Assembly: GCA_015233335.1 (NCBI GenBank)
Contig: JADFXX010000018.1
Span: 1,505-34,461, forward strand
Direction: 5' to 3'
Length of the DNA: 32,957 bases
From: Candidatus Omnitrophota bacterium
GTDB lineage: Bacteria; Omnitrophota; Gorgyraeia; Zapsychrales; Fredricksoniimonadaceae
Below are positions 24,582 to 32,631 of this stretch, piece by piece (the stretch's first letter is position 1; each line of letters opens with the position of its first letter). The notes under the pieces were generated by a model. The model did no database searches. It was not told the origin of the DNA and saw only the letters and a program-made list of their open reading frames with translations. The translations under genes and the position numbers were made by a program.

Positions 24582-25286
24582 TTATTTCCCGTACATCACT
24601 TTAAGTTGAGATACCTTAGGAAATTCCGAATAAAATTCCCCTTGGGGCCCCACAAATCCGTTTCCCGATTTTTTGATAACTACCGCTGCGTATCCGCCTT
24701 TATCACTTGGAACATTTACCGTAAATGAATCTTGCAAATCCACGGTCACAGGGGCCGCAGGCTCCACCGGGACTTGTTGCACTACCGGCGTTGTCACAAC
24801 AGTTACTTGCGGTTGACTGACAACTACCGGCGGCTGTTGAACATAGACCACCGGCGGCTCAACGACTTTATAGCCATGATGTCGCGTTAATACATAATAA
24901 ACCCCATTGTCCGTATAGTAAGTCACCCCATTGATCATAACCGGTTGAAAATCCCCAGGAATAGCACTCACATACGCGCCTACCGGAGGGTTCACCAGCA
25001 CATATTCACCGCCTTCTCTAATATAGTACAATCCATCATAATAAAAATACCTTGCGCCGCCGACCCAGATCGTTATACATCCCTCCGGAAGAAAATGCAT
25101 GTGAAGGCCATAGTGAGGATGCTCATGATACCGATAAAAATGCCCGCCTCCGTAATCATCATGATGATTTACGCCCCTGACATTAACCCCCACCGCCCAA
25201 TCAGCATAGGACAAGCTTGGAGACGCGAATAAAAACAGCACGGCCAAGCTCATCGATAGTTTTCTCATATTTTCTTGTATGAACAT
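24582..25286 (-). CDS. exported DUF6515-like protein
   Basis: The protein has 234 residues. Residues 1-28 form a signal peptide (cleavage near SYA-DW). A His/Tyr/Gly-rich stretch (about 35-60) follows. Then come repeated short units: LPEGCITIWVGGARYFYYDG, YYIREGGEYVLVNPPVGAYV, and INGVTYYTDNGVYYVL. These are characteristic of the DUF6515 family, where glycine-aromatic beta-units recur. A Pro/Val/Gln-rich linker (about 140-175) connects to a C-terminal domain ending GPQGEFYSEFPKVSQLKVMYG, which I associate with exported proteins of Omnitrophota-like genomes. AGGGG six bases before the ATG at 25286 decides that start. Location is periplasm or surface; the function is unknown. Confidence 0.75.
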   Translation of the reverse strand: MFIQENMRKLSMSLAVLFLFASPSLSYADWAVGVNVRGVNHHDDYGGGHFYRYHEHPHYGLHMHFLPEGCITIWVGGARYFYYDGLYYIREGGEYVLVNPPVGAYVSAIPGDFQPVMINGVTYYTDNGVYYVLTRHHGYKVVEPPVVYVQQPPVVVSQPQVTVVTTPVVQQVPVEPAAPVTVDLQDSFTVNVPSDKGGYAAVVIKKSGNGFVGPQGEFYSEFPKVSQLKVMYGK

Positions 25287-25342
25287 GCCTAACCCCTTTC
25301 CTATGATATTTTTTCTATTTTAACGGTTTTATAGAAGGAATG

Positions 25343-27544
25343 CTATCTAAAATTAACGGCCGGATCGCTTTGCAATTTTTGTTGCAGTTCGCTTAAGATA
25401 GGTAAAGTGACTACGGGTTTAATTTCAATGATCAGCGGAACAAAGCCCTGGATTCCCATGAGTTGATCCATGTCCTGCTGGGCGAAAGGTAAAGGAACCC
25501 CTCGGCCATCACGCTTGATCAGCAAATCTAAATTCGCGGAGTTTAAATCGATACCGCCATTCTTTAAGTTAGCATCCCCAGCCGGTATGCTACCGGTTTG
25601 TCGTTGATTAGCCAATATACCTTTAATGATCGTTACGACATTATCAAAAAAGGGACTCACCGCTTTCTCTAATTGATGATGGTTCATCCCTAAAAGAAAC
25701 CCCCCCGAATCACTCGAAAGTTTTTTTAAAATCATGGCCTTGGCCTCTTCTTTCAAATGTTTACCGTCACCGGTTAAAACCCCTAGGAACTTATCCGGGT
25801 CAGTCGTCTTAAACAACGCCACAAGATCACTGTCTTGTTTGGGCATCGCTACAGAAGGATCTATGCCGGTAATTGCTGAAATCACTATGATTTCACCTAT
25901 GACGGCAGTGTTGAAACTGCGTTCCCCTTGATCTCTTCTGTGTCGTCTATCCGAAAACATTTTGAGACTTTTATCAATCTCTTCTAAAGAGGCAATCCTT
26001 TGGGACTGCTTGCCGCTAGAAAAAACCAGAGCCTGAAAACTATCCACAAAATGTGGAAAATCGTGCAGCTGTTCCAAATGTCCCCGCTCCCTTTCTACTG
26101 TTATGAATTTCTGCCCACTTTCCAAAATCGCTGCAGCCCTTCGGCCCTCCGGGCTGATTTCAACAACGACAGCTTCAGAGCTGATCGCAGGTTGATGGGG
26201 CTCTTTCTGTTTTGGCTTAGGCTTCTTCAAGGGAGGCTCCTGTCCCTTCTTATACGGCCCAACGGGGGATGCCCCAACAATAGGCTCAACCTTGCGCTCA
26301 GAAGGGCCTATGCTCCCGGAGGACATGGCCGTGTCTCTTAGCGCATTAAACGAAAAAGTAGCCAGATCTATTTTATTTGCCATGACCGCAGGATCCATAA
26401 TTTTTCTTCTAAGCCCCGGCGGGATCTCTGAGTTTTGGGAAAAATCAATTAGCACCCCTTGACTAAAGCCTTTCGTCTTGCCGGTCCCCTCTGCAACAGC
26501 AGCAAAGTCAACAATCCCACCTGAAAAATATTTCCGCGGGATAATGGTATGGGCGTATTTGTCCATGTCTTCCTTGATATAATTAAACACCCCCTTCTTA
26601 AAAGCTTTTAGATATTGCCGGTAAATGAGTTCGTTATTTTTAGGGTCATCCTGATTGACCCCTTTCACCTTAGCCCGATTTGCATAAACCTTACCTAAAA
26701 CAGACTCTTTAAGCGCATGTTTATACCAGGCGGCTAAAATCATCCCACTGTAAATTTGCCGCAAATTAGCAAAATTCTTACCTTCGTTAACTTCTTTTTC
26801 AAGTTCAGGGATGATGATCTCACGGATGATTTGTGAGCCTAATGCATGCGCATCCGCAGTGGCGTGCACCTTTAGCGAAAAATAATCTTCTTCCAACATC
26901 ACTTTAAGATGATTGCGCAGAACATAGACGGTATCCCCGCTTTCATAAACAGCGGCTTCATCGGGGATGATCCATACCTTGTTGAAAGTATTGACCGGTA
27001 TATTGGTCGCGCCATATTCCTTAAAGGCTCGCTCGTAGACCCTATCCCAAAATTTTCGTCCCAAGCCTTCTTCAGGATAAATCAACGAAGACATGATTTG
27101 CTTAAGTAAATAATCCTGGGTGAGAAGGTCACGGCCCATTTCGGTTGCGCCGAAATCGTCTTTAATAATCCGGTCCTTCTCATAGGGAGAAAGATTGACC
27201 CACTGATCTTCGTCAGGAATGGTCAATGAGGCCAAAAAATATTTGACTAATTTACTGTACTCCAGCCTTTTGGACTCCCCTGATAAAGGACTATCTCCCC
27301 GATGAATAAGAAAGTCGAATTGCAGGGCATTATCAGGGTGAACCCTCATCCCAACTAAATGTGCCGGGGTAAATTCAGGACTCAAATAAACCCTAACTCC
27401 GGGTTTTGGCAGAGAGGGCAGCAACCCTGCATTGTCTTCTTGGGCGTCCACTGAAGGCCCTGCAGAAAAACTGATAAAAGCTGCTAAAATAGTGCTGGCA
27501 ACAGCTTTACGGCATTTGGGGGACATGGTACTTAAGTATACCAT
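25343..27544 (-). CDS. large exported protein of an Omnitrophota-type family
   Basis: The protein has 733 residues. A signal peptide (about 7-34, cleavage near VDA-QE) is followed by a compact domain, residues about 45-365. Its landmarks are HLVGMRVHPDNALQFDFLI, LTQDYLLKQIMSSLIYPEEG, GRKFWDRVYERAFKEYG, FNKVWIIPDEAAVYE, NEGKNFANLRQIYSGMILA and TIIPRKYFSGG. From memory this block recurs in many long proteins of Omnitrophota; no catalytic motif is known to me. A Pro/Lys-rich linker (about 425-450) leads to a C-terminal half with helical segments and ends in a short SANLDLLIKRDGRGVPLP module that also recurs in such proteins. It follows the c-di-GMP enzyme by 12 bases, so both are probably on one transcript. 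The function is unknown. Confidence 0.75.
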   Translation of the reverse strand: MVYLSTMSPKCRKAVASTILAAFISFSAGPSVDAQEDNAGLLPSLPKPGVRVYLSPEFTPAHLVGMRVHPDNALQFDFLIHRGDSPLSGESKRLEYSKLVKYFLASLTIPDEDQWVNLSPYEKDRIIKDDFGATEMGRDLLTQDYLLKQIMSSLIYPEEGLGRKFWDRVYERAFKEYGATNIPVNTFNKVWIIPDEAAVYESGDTVYVLRNHLKVMLEEDYFSLKVHATADAHALGSQIIREIIIPELEKEVNEGKNFANLRQIYSGMILAAWYKHALKESVLGKVYANRAKVKGVNQDDPKNNELIYRQYLKAFKKGVFNYIKEDMDKYAHTIIPRKYFSGGIVDFAAVAEGTGKTKGFSQGVLIDFSQNSEIPPGLRRKIMDPAVMANKIDLATFSFNALRDTAMSSGSIGPSERKVEPIVGASPVGPYKKGQEPPLKKPKPKQKEPHQPAISSEAVVVEISPEGRRAAAILESGQKFITVERERGHLEQLHDFPHFVDSFQALVFSSGKQSQRIASLEEIDKSLKMFSDRRHRRDQGERSFNTAVIGEIIVISAITGIDPSVAMPKQDSDLVALFKTTDPDKFLGVLTGDGKHLKEEAKAMILKKLSSDSGGFLLGMNHHQLEKAVSPFFDNVVTIIKGILANQRQTGSIPAGDANLKNGGIDLNSANLDLLIKRDGRGVPLPFAQQDMDQLMGIQGFVPLIIEIKPVVTLPILSELQQKLQSDPAVNFR

Positions 27545-27556
27545 ATTGCGACAATC

Positions 27557-29254
27557 TCAGGCGGGATGTCCCAAAAGAAACCCTTGTCCTAATTCAACAC
27601 CCATCGAACGTATCACCATCAAGTCATCTTCAGACTCGATGCCCTCAACAATGACCTGTGCATTCAAAGAACGCACCACCTTGAGCAATCGATCTAGTGA
27701 GCGCTGACGCCCGTTATCTTTGGCAATACCAATATTGATCTTCTTGTCGATTTTAACGATGTCCGGCTCAAGGATCACCAGACTTTCAAGACAGCTTTTG
27801 CCAAACCCAACGTCATCGATCGCGATACGGATGCCCCGTTCTTTCATGATCTGGACAGGTTTTAAAAGCAGTGAGAGATCGGTCGTGATTAAATTCTCGC
27901 TTAACTCCAAACAAAAATCCTCCAGCCCCTGCAAGGGAAACTCCTTGAGGATATCCTTGATAGGGGTCTCCATCACGGTGGTTGGGTAAATATTTAAATG
28001 CTTACGAAGACCGCACGGCAGCTTCTGTCCCGCCTGGGCACAGTGATGCAGGCAGTGTCTATCGACGAGAGTTAGCATATTGTTAGCCCGGCTTATATGA
28101 AAAAAGTCCTCGGGCATCTCAAACATACTCACATTCAGCCGGGTTAAAAATTCATACCCGGCAATGGTCCTTTCCGTAAGATGAAAGATAGGTTGTTTTA
28201 CAACCCGGTAGGACTGCCCTAGGCTCATCGTATAGAGCACTCCTTCCAGAAGGCCGTCTTTGACATCGTCCTGTATTTCGGAATAACTGACACGGTTCTT
28301 CCCTAACGTTTTACTGCGCTTAAGCACATACTGGCATTTGCGGACAAGCTCTTCAACGGAAGAACACTCCTCCGTAACCTGGGCCAAGCCCAAACTGGCC
28401 GTTGCCCTTACCTCAATATCATTGAGAATGCATTGTGTTTCCGAAATGGTGTACCGGATTTTTTCCGCGACACCAAAACCATCACCCAATCTTGTCTGGG
28501 CTAACAAAATGATAAATTCATCCCCACCGATCCTTGCAACATAATCCACCGGACGTAAAGTATTGCGAAGATTCTTCACGACCTCTTTTAAGATCGCATC
28601 CCCTGCCGAAAGCCCATGCGTGTCATTGATCTGTTTAAAATTATCCAGATCTAAAAGAATCGCAATCAAACTTGTGCCATAACGATTGACCCAGGCAACC
28701 TCGCGGGATAAGGCACGCTGTAATCCCCTACGATTAAGGGCTCCAGTCAAAGGATCGGTCAAAGTCAGCTCATCGAGCCGGCGGACCATTTCTTCACTTT
28801 CTTTGTTTTTCTTTTCCAGTTCTTTATAAAGCGCCCTAATTCCCTGATTGGTTTTTTCCGAAGCCCACTGCATGTCATCTAACATCTTCTTGATCTTTAA
28901 TTGTACCGCAACCCTTGCTTTCACATCTTCTGCCACAATAGGTTTATTGATAAAATCCACGGCACCAAGCTCAAGCCCTTCAATCTTGTCCCGGTCTCCT
29001 GCGAATGAAGAAACAAGAAGGACCGGAATAAAGCTAAACTGCTTTTCCCTAATTTCCTTAAGAACGTCGAAGCCGTTGAGAGGGCTCATATAGATGTCTA
29101 AAATAACAAGATCCGGGGCCTTCAAAGCGATCATCTCTAAACCCTTGCTCCCTGACTCCGCTTCCATAATCTCGTAATTTTTCCAGGACTGCTCTAAGAT
29201 CCCTTTCAACAATCTCCGGTCAATGTCATTGTCATCAATAATCAATATTTTCAT
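27557..29254 (-). CDS. response regulator with receiver, GGDEF and EAL domains (c-di-GMP turnover)
   Basis: The protein has 565 residues and is cytoplasmic. The receiver (1-118) has acidic DD at 7-8, phospho-acceptor D53 and K104. The GGDEF domain (about 160-325) has an intact GGDEF motif (243-247) and an inhibitory RxxD site (R234-D237) five residues before it, so it can probably make c-di-GMP with product inhibition. The EAL domain (about 335-565) keeps E368 (in EFL), the N of LNIYP, E450/E453 (ELSEN), D480-D481, K501, E538 and Q557, so phosphodiesterase activity is also likely. GAGGGA precedes the ATG. It lies 15 bases after a two-domain protein that might be its sensor or effector partner. 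No histidine kinase is nearby. Confidence 0.93.
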   Translation of the reverse strand: MKILIIDDNDIDRRLLKGILEQSWKNYEIMEAESGSKGLEMIALKAPDLVILDIYMSPLNGFDVLKEIREKQFSFIPVLLVSSFAGDRDKIEGLELGAVDFINKPIVAEDVKARVAVQLKIKKMLDDMQWASEKTNQGIRALYKELEKKNKESEEMVRRLDELTLTDPLTGALNRRGLQRALSREVAWVNRYGTSLIAILLDLDNFKQINDTHGLSAGDAILKEVVKNLRNTLRPVDYVARIGGDEFIILLAQTRLGDGFGVAEKIRYTISETQCILNDIEVRATASLGLAQVTEECSSVEELVRKCQYVLKRSKTLGKNRVSYSEIQDDVKDGLLEGVLYTMSLGQSYRVVKQPIFHLTERTIAGYEFLTRLNVSMFEMPEDFFHISRANNMLTLVDRHCLHHCAQAGQKLPCGLRKHLNIYPTTVMETPIKDILKEFPLQGLEDFCLELSENLITTDLSLLLKPVQIMKERGIRIAIDDVGFGKSCLESLVILEPDIVKIDKKINIGIAKDNGRQRSLDRLLKVVRSLNAQVIVEGIESEDDLMVIRSMGVELGQGFLLGHPA

Positions 29255-29269
29255 TTAAAATCCCTCGCT

Positions 29270-30022
29270 TCAAGCGCCATTTCCCAAGGTTAAAACTATA
29301 CCCTGATCAAAAACGATACGGGAAATACCTGCTTCCTTCAGAGCAGATATCAACGTAAGTCCGATCAACCTGAACAATTTGTTATCATGGTTTGTTTTCA
29401 AGTTAAGAGCATTATCCATTTCCTTACCATCACGATCAAAAAGCAACCACGGGGCGTTGATCAAAAAAGCCGAGTTTCCCAAAAAATATAAACCTGCCTC
29501 TTGGGCAGACCATGCAACTCTAACAATAGGCTGACCATAAAACAAAGATTGCATCTTCTGATCGGTCAACAAGTCTCTGATCTGATAAACAGGTGCTTTT
29601 TTATTAGTTTTCTTGTCCAGCAAATATCCCGGAGCTGTCAATACTAAGGGGTCCCACCGTATAACGCCTTGAAAATTTTCAAGCCGGCTTTTCTGAACTT
29701 GAGAGCTTGGCGAATTAACAGCTATCAGGATCCGTAGACAATGCCTGTCAAATATTATATCCAAAAGACCCGCTTTAGAGTCGACCCTCTTTACGGCCTG
29801 ATCAAACAATAGCCCGAGGCTGCAGGTTTCTCTGATCTTCAGCCCCAAACCTCTGTCGATTTCCCGCCCTTCCTGATCCTGCAAAACCCAAAAAGACTCT
29901 ATCAACAATACCTGTTCCTCCAAAAAATGCAGACCCATATCGTACGCCGATAAAGAAACACGCAAAACTTTTTTCCCCAGAAAAGGTAAAATATCCCTAT
30001 CCGACTGAAGAACCAATGCCAT
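29270..30022 (-). CDS. two-domain cytoplasmic protein with internal duplication, partner of the c-di-GMP regulator
   Basis: The protein has 250 residues, with no signal peptide or membrane helix. It consists of two related halves. About 15-105 has GKKVLRVSLSAYDMGLHFLE, QEGREIDRGLGLKI and a LLDIIFDRHCLRILI end. About 155-248 has GQPIVRVAWSAQEAGLYFLG, RDGKEMDNALNLKT and an ISRIVFDQGIVLTL end. Both alternate beta-strands with a DREGK turn and close with the IxFDxxxxL strand. I do not recognise the family. Its own promoter (30066-30094) and the 15-base gap to the receiver-GGDEF-EAL gene show that the two are co-expressed, so it may sense a ligand or bind the receiver. Confidence 0.75.
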   Translation of the reverse strand: MALVLQSDRDILPFLGKKVLRVSLSAYDMGLHFLEEQVLLIESFWVLQDQEGREIDRGLGLKIRETCSLGLLFDQAVKRVDSKAGLLDIIFDRHCLRILIAVNSPSSQVQKSRLENFQGVIRWDPLVLTAPGYLLDKKTNKKAPVYQIRDLLTDQKMQSLFYGQPIVRVAWSAQEAGLYFLGNSAFLINAPWLLFDRDGKEMDNALNLKTNHDNKLFRLIGLTLISALKEAGISRIVFDQGIVLTLGNGA

Positions 30023-30065
30023 ATTAAATTACCCCTTAATGTACGGCGATTATGAACTATTCATT

Positions 30066-30094
30066 ATCATAATACAAAGTCCTGAAATTGTCAT
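30066..30094 (-). promoter_or_regulatory. sigma70 promoter of the c-di-GMP operon
   Basis: On the minus strand -35 ATGACA (30089-30094) and -10 TATGAT (30066-30071) each match consensus at five of six positions, separated by exactly 17 bases. The transcript would start near 30059 and reach the ATG at 30022, which has AAGGGG about nine bases before it. Confidence 0.65.
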
Positions 30095-30153
30095 TGCTTC
30101 TTAACGAGGGGACGTGAGAGATGGGCTTAAGGCAGTAATTTGGGCGAGAGGGA

Positions 30154-30297
30154 CTAGATCACTCCCTTCCGGGTGATCCAAACAAATCCGGGAATCTCCC
30201 AGGGGACACTGTCCGTTTCTTTAACTTGCCGGGCAATTGTTTCACGATCTTGACCCGATAAAAGAAGGTCTTTCCAACTGAGGGGACAAATTTGCAT
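30154..30297 (-). CDS. small hypothetical protein (47 aa)
   Basis: A 47-codon frame starts ATG at 30297, ten bases after the stop of the zinc-ribbon gene, and ends TAG at 30154. The protein begins MQICPLSWKD and ends GFVWITRKGVI, with a balanced composition and a Trp-rich C terminus. The ribosome-binding sequence is weak (TTTAGGCG). I recognise no family. Within it lies GGACAGTGTCCCC, a short sequence reminiscent of repeats flanking REP-associated transposases, so it could instead be non-coding. It is supported only by position and frame. Confidence 0.35.
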   Translation of the reverse strand: MQICPLSWKDLLLSGQDRETIARQVKETDSVPWEIPGFVWITRKGVI

Positions 30298-30307
30298 TCA
30301 TCTACGC

Positions 30308-30586
30308 CTAAACTAAACTACCTTCTTTCCCAACAGCTTCTTTTTGAACGATGTCCACCCACTCTCTGACATAAAAAGACTTCTGTTGAAATTGTTGCCA
30401 TATGGGATTGAATTTATCTTTGATCTGAATCAGTTTCCATTTCAACTCGTCCTCTACAAATAAAGACCCGCAGTTCTCACAAAAAAAGTTTTCCGGTGAA
30501 GACAGCCCCAAAAAAGTCTTTTTTTTTCTAAAATTTAATTTGTCCGCATGGCATATAACACAACTTTTTCCGAAAAGCATCTGCAT
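30308..30586 (-). CDS. small zinc-ribbon protein
   Basis: The protein has 92 residues. Two cysteine pairs, CVICH (C9-x2-C12) and CENCG (about C36-x2-C39), spaced by a Lys-rich loop, form a typical zinc ribbon. The rest is a helical tail (LKWKLIQIKDKFNPIWQQF). GGAGG stands just before the start. It follows a terminator-like hairpin (30604-30645), so it is transcribed separately from the decayed receiver upstream. It may bind nucleic acid or a protein partner; nothing more specific is visible. Confidence 0.65.
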   Translation of the reverse strand: MQMLFGKSCVICHADKLNFRKKKTFLGLSSPENFFCENCGSLFVEDELKWKLIQIKDKFNPIWQQFQQKSFYVREWVDIVQKEAVGKEGSLV

Positions 30587-30603
30587 ACATCCTCCTTTCT
30601 TTG

Positions 30604-30645
30604 AAAAAACGGTTATCTTTCCATCTCCAGCTACTAAAATAACCG
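30604..30645 (-). terminator. rho-independent-like terminator
   Basis: On the minus strand CGGTTAT (30639-30645) pairs perfectly with ATAACCG (30610-30616) and is followed by TTTTTT (30604-30609). The loop is long (22 bases), which weakens the call. It lies downstream of the decayed receiver gene and directly upstream of the zinc-ribbon gene. Confidence 0.45.
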
Positions 30646-30746
30646 GGAAATATTTAATTTAAATAAACATACTGTTAAAATTTGGGGATTTAGTACCTGT
30701 GCCAACAGATGTGGAAAGCTGCAGGGCATCAATTCCGGATTCATTA

Positions 30747-30920
30747 TTAACGGATTGGGTTATGTTCTGGCTTTGATGCTGCAAAGAGCAACACAGTATC
30801 TACAGCTACCGAAATATCATTAACAAGAATTGTTGTAAACCCGGCCATTGTTAAAACATTATCGAGCTATCTTAGAGAATCCTGATTATCATCAATGATG
30901 GCTACCGCTCTATTTTGCAT
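30747..30920 (-). pseudogene. decayed response-regulator receiver domain
   Basis: The minus-strand frame from ATG 30920 reads MQNRAVAIIDDNQDSLR, then an in-frame TAG at codon 18. It continues LDNVLTMAGFTTILVNDISV and on to KPEHNPIR and TAA at 30747. The start is the classical first strand of a receiver domain (IIDDN acidic pair, then the first helix and GF/TT second strand). The phospho-acceptor strand and everything after it are missing, and an amber codon interrupts the first helix. GGCAGGAA precedes the ATG. This is a remnant, not a working regulator. It lies between the mobile-element module and the intact c-di-GMP regulator. Confidence 0.6.
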
Positions 30921-31085
30921 TTCCTGCCCCCCCCTTTTTATTTGTCATTTTCTAATTCTTTAACTAATAAAAAAAATTAACCCCTGTAACACCTGTTTTA
31001 CAACATTTAATTTTTCCAGCTTTATAATAGCATTTTATGAAGGGAGTCTAAATAAATCAATTGTACCGGGGTATAATCATGAAAA

Positions 31086-31229
31086 GTGAATGAGTGGTTG
31101 ATTCTCAGCAACCATTTAGTAACCAAGCTGAAAAAATACGGGAAATTACGGGGATTAACAAATAAAGCGAAACAACATATTTTGAAACGTCGTCTCGCTT
31201 ATAAAGCAGAAATCCTATATAACTGGTAG
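31086..31229 (+). CDS. small basic hypothetical ORF or gene remnant (47 aa)
   Basis: A GTG-initiated frame of 47 codons gives a lysine-rich helical peptide, MNEWLILSNHLVTKLKK at the start and AKQHILKRRLAYKAEILYNW at the end. The ribosome-binding site is poor. A TATAAT hexamer lies just upstream at 31072-31077, too close to act as a normal promoter for this start. The composition looks protein-like, and it may be the C-terminal remnant of an older mobile-element gene. No family is recognised. It accounts for part of the otherwise gene-poor stretch 30921-31326. Confidence 0.3.
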   Translation: MNEWLILSNHLVTKLKKYGKLRGLTNKAKQHILKRRLAYKAEILYNW

Positions 31230-31244
31230 CCCCAACCGGATTTT
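31224..31244 (-). other. tRNA-3'-end-like segment, possible integrase attachment core
   Basis: Read on the minus strand these 21 bases look like the last third of a tRNA: an AAAT loop end, CCGGT as the 3' half of a T-stem, TGGGGCT as an acceptor strand, discriminator A and CCA. The matching 5' T-stem is absent, so this is not a tRNA gene. It lies about 80 bases downstream of the integrase stop, where attachment sites of tRNA-targeting integrases are often found. It does not match the tRNA-Ala at 157-231. Confidence 0.3.
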
Positions 31245-31326
31245 GTATTCGTTCCGTCGAGGATGAGTCATTTTACCACCATTTTCACCACCAATCAACC
31301 AACTCTTCATATATTCTCCCCATTTC

Positions 31327-32430
31327 TTAAAATATTTTACTACTGTCTAACACCTTCTTAACCCCTTCTCCCGTCACGTGGGTGTATATCTGAAACGACT
31401 CAATATCCTTATGGCCTGTAATAGCCATAATGTCTCGTTCTGGCAAACCCTCTTTCTTCATATGCGTGCAAAACATATGCCTAAAATCATGAGGTGTTAG
31501 CCTAATTTTGAGAACTTTCTCAGACGTTTTTGATATATAGCTCGTGTAATTATTTGAATGAACCTTTTTACCTTTAGGATTTGGAAATAGCCACTCCGAA
31601 CCTTTGCTATTCTGGTAACAATCATTCAAAACTTCCGCTATATCATTTCCAAAGTTTCTCAAAATAAATGGTTCTTTGTTCTTTGTGTTTTTGGGCTGAC
31701 AGACAATTTCAACAGGCCTTAAATTATTGAATTTAATATCTGTCCGTTTTAATGAAATCACCTGCTCTCTGCGCCAGCCAAGACGCATAATTAAAAAAGT
31801 GATTCCATATAAGTCAGGGCGATCCTCTTTAAGGAAGGACAAAAATTCCCTTTTCTGCTCCCGAGTTATTTCTTTGTAAACCTTTAATACCCGTTTTGGT
31901 TTAGCGAACTTGCCCAATACATCTGTACAAATCCGTTCATCACAGCAACCAATGGCCACCATTTTTCTAAATATTGATTTGATTTTAGTTAATTCATCTC
32001 TCCAGCCGTTTTCTCTACCCTTATCAACGACTATGAATTGCTTGTATCTTTCAATAATTTGTTGGCTAAGCTCATTGACACTTGTGATGTACGGGTAATG
32101 TAATGGTAAAAACTCCTCAAAGAGCATATGGAATTTACCCATCAAATTTATTATCGTTTTTGGGCTATCCTTATCTGCCTGACATTTAAGCTTTAGCCGT
32201 TCTTTAAGTTCAGGGAAAGAAAAATTGTATACTTGAGTTTTAGATTTTTCACCCATAAGCTCGGCACGTTTTAAAAACGCCTCTTTTTCAGAAGTAGCCT
32301 CTACTCTGAGGTGTTTCTTTTTAGCACCAGGAAAGGGATAATAACTCACCTCATAAGTTATTCCCTTTTTCCCGATGCATTTTCGGACACCCGGGTATCT
32401 TGTTCCTTTATACTGACTATTTTTAGACAC
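31327..32430 (-). CDS. int: tyrosine site-specific recombinase (integrase)
   Basis: The protein has about 367 residues from a GTG at 32430 with GGGCGGTGG just upstream. This start overlaps the excisionase stop by eight bases; a TTG at 32481 would overlap it by 59. An N-terminal arm-binding-like beta domain (about 8-55, RYPGVRKCIGKK ... TYEVSYYPFPGAKK) is followed by a SAM-like core-binding domain (about 70-170). The catalytic domain has R220 (GWRREQ), H314 and R317 (HDFRH), H340 (GHKD) and Y349 (IYTH), all intact. It should integrate and, with the excisionase, excise a mobile element. It is AT-richer than the neighbouring blocks by eye. The element it belongs to is not delimited in this window. 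Confidence 0.92.
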   Translation of the reverse strand: MSKNSQYKGTRYPGVRKCIGKKGITYEVSYYPFPGAKKKHLRVEATSEKEAFLKRAELMGEKSKTQVYNFSFPELKERLKLKCQADKDSPKTIINLMGKFHMLFEEFLPLHYPYITSVNELSQQIIERYKQFIVVDKGRENGWRDELTKIKSIFRKMVAIGCCDERICTDVLGKFAKPKRVLKVYKEITREQKREFLSFLKEDRPDLYGITFLIMRLGWRREQVISLKRTDIKFNNLRPVEIVCQPKNTKNKEPFILRNFGNDIAEVLNDCYQNSKGSEWLFPNPKGKKVHSNNYTSYISKTSEKVLKIRLTPHDFRHMFCTHMKKEGLPERDIMAITGHKDIESFQIYTHVTGEGVKKVLDSSKIF

Positions 32431-32608
32431 AAACCACCGCCCGGGCCTGATACCACCCCCAAAATTCTTCCTTGAAAGCAAACAGGTATTTCCCTTGTCG
32501 GAATACTGGAATACCTGATAGTCTCCGCCATTTTCTGTTGTAAAGAGTATTATTCCTAATATGTAAGAATTCGCATATTTGATTTGCTGTTAAAATTTCT
32601 GGTATCAT
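32423..32608 (-). CDS. excisionase/AlpA-like helix-turn-helix protein
   Basis: The protein has 61 residues from the ATG at 32608, chosen because a perfect AGGAGG lies seven bases upstream; an in-frame TTG at 32638 is rejected. The sequence ILTANQICEFLHIRNNTLYN is the winged helix-turn-helix of the excisionase (MerR-like, HTH_17) group, and IPVFRQGKYLFAFKEEFWGW is the wing. Proteins of this type bend DNA at attachment sites and set the direction of integrase. The stop codon overlaps the integrase GTG, so the two are coupled. A 13-bp inverted repeat lies 15 or so bases before its ribosome-binding site. Confidence 0.8.
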   Translation of the reverse strand: MIPEILTANQICEFLHIRNNTLYNRKWRRLSGIPVFRQGKYLFAFKEEFWGWYQARAVVCV

Positions 32609-32631
32609 TTTAAGCCTCCTGATTTTTCTTG

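Noticed and set aside
30154..30297. REP-associated tyrosine transposase remnant
   Set aside because: Only the GGGGACA-type short sequences are reminiscent. No HUH motif or transposase-like protein text was found on either strand.
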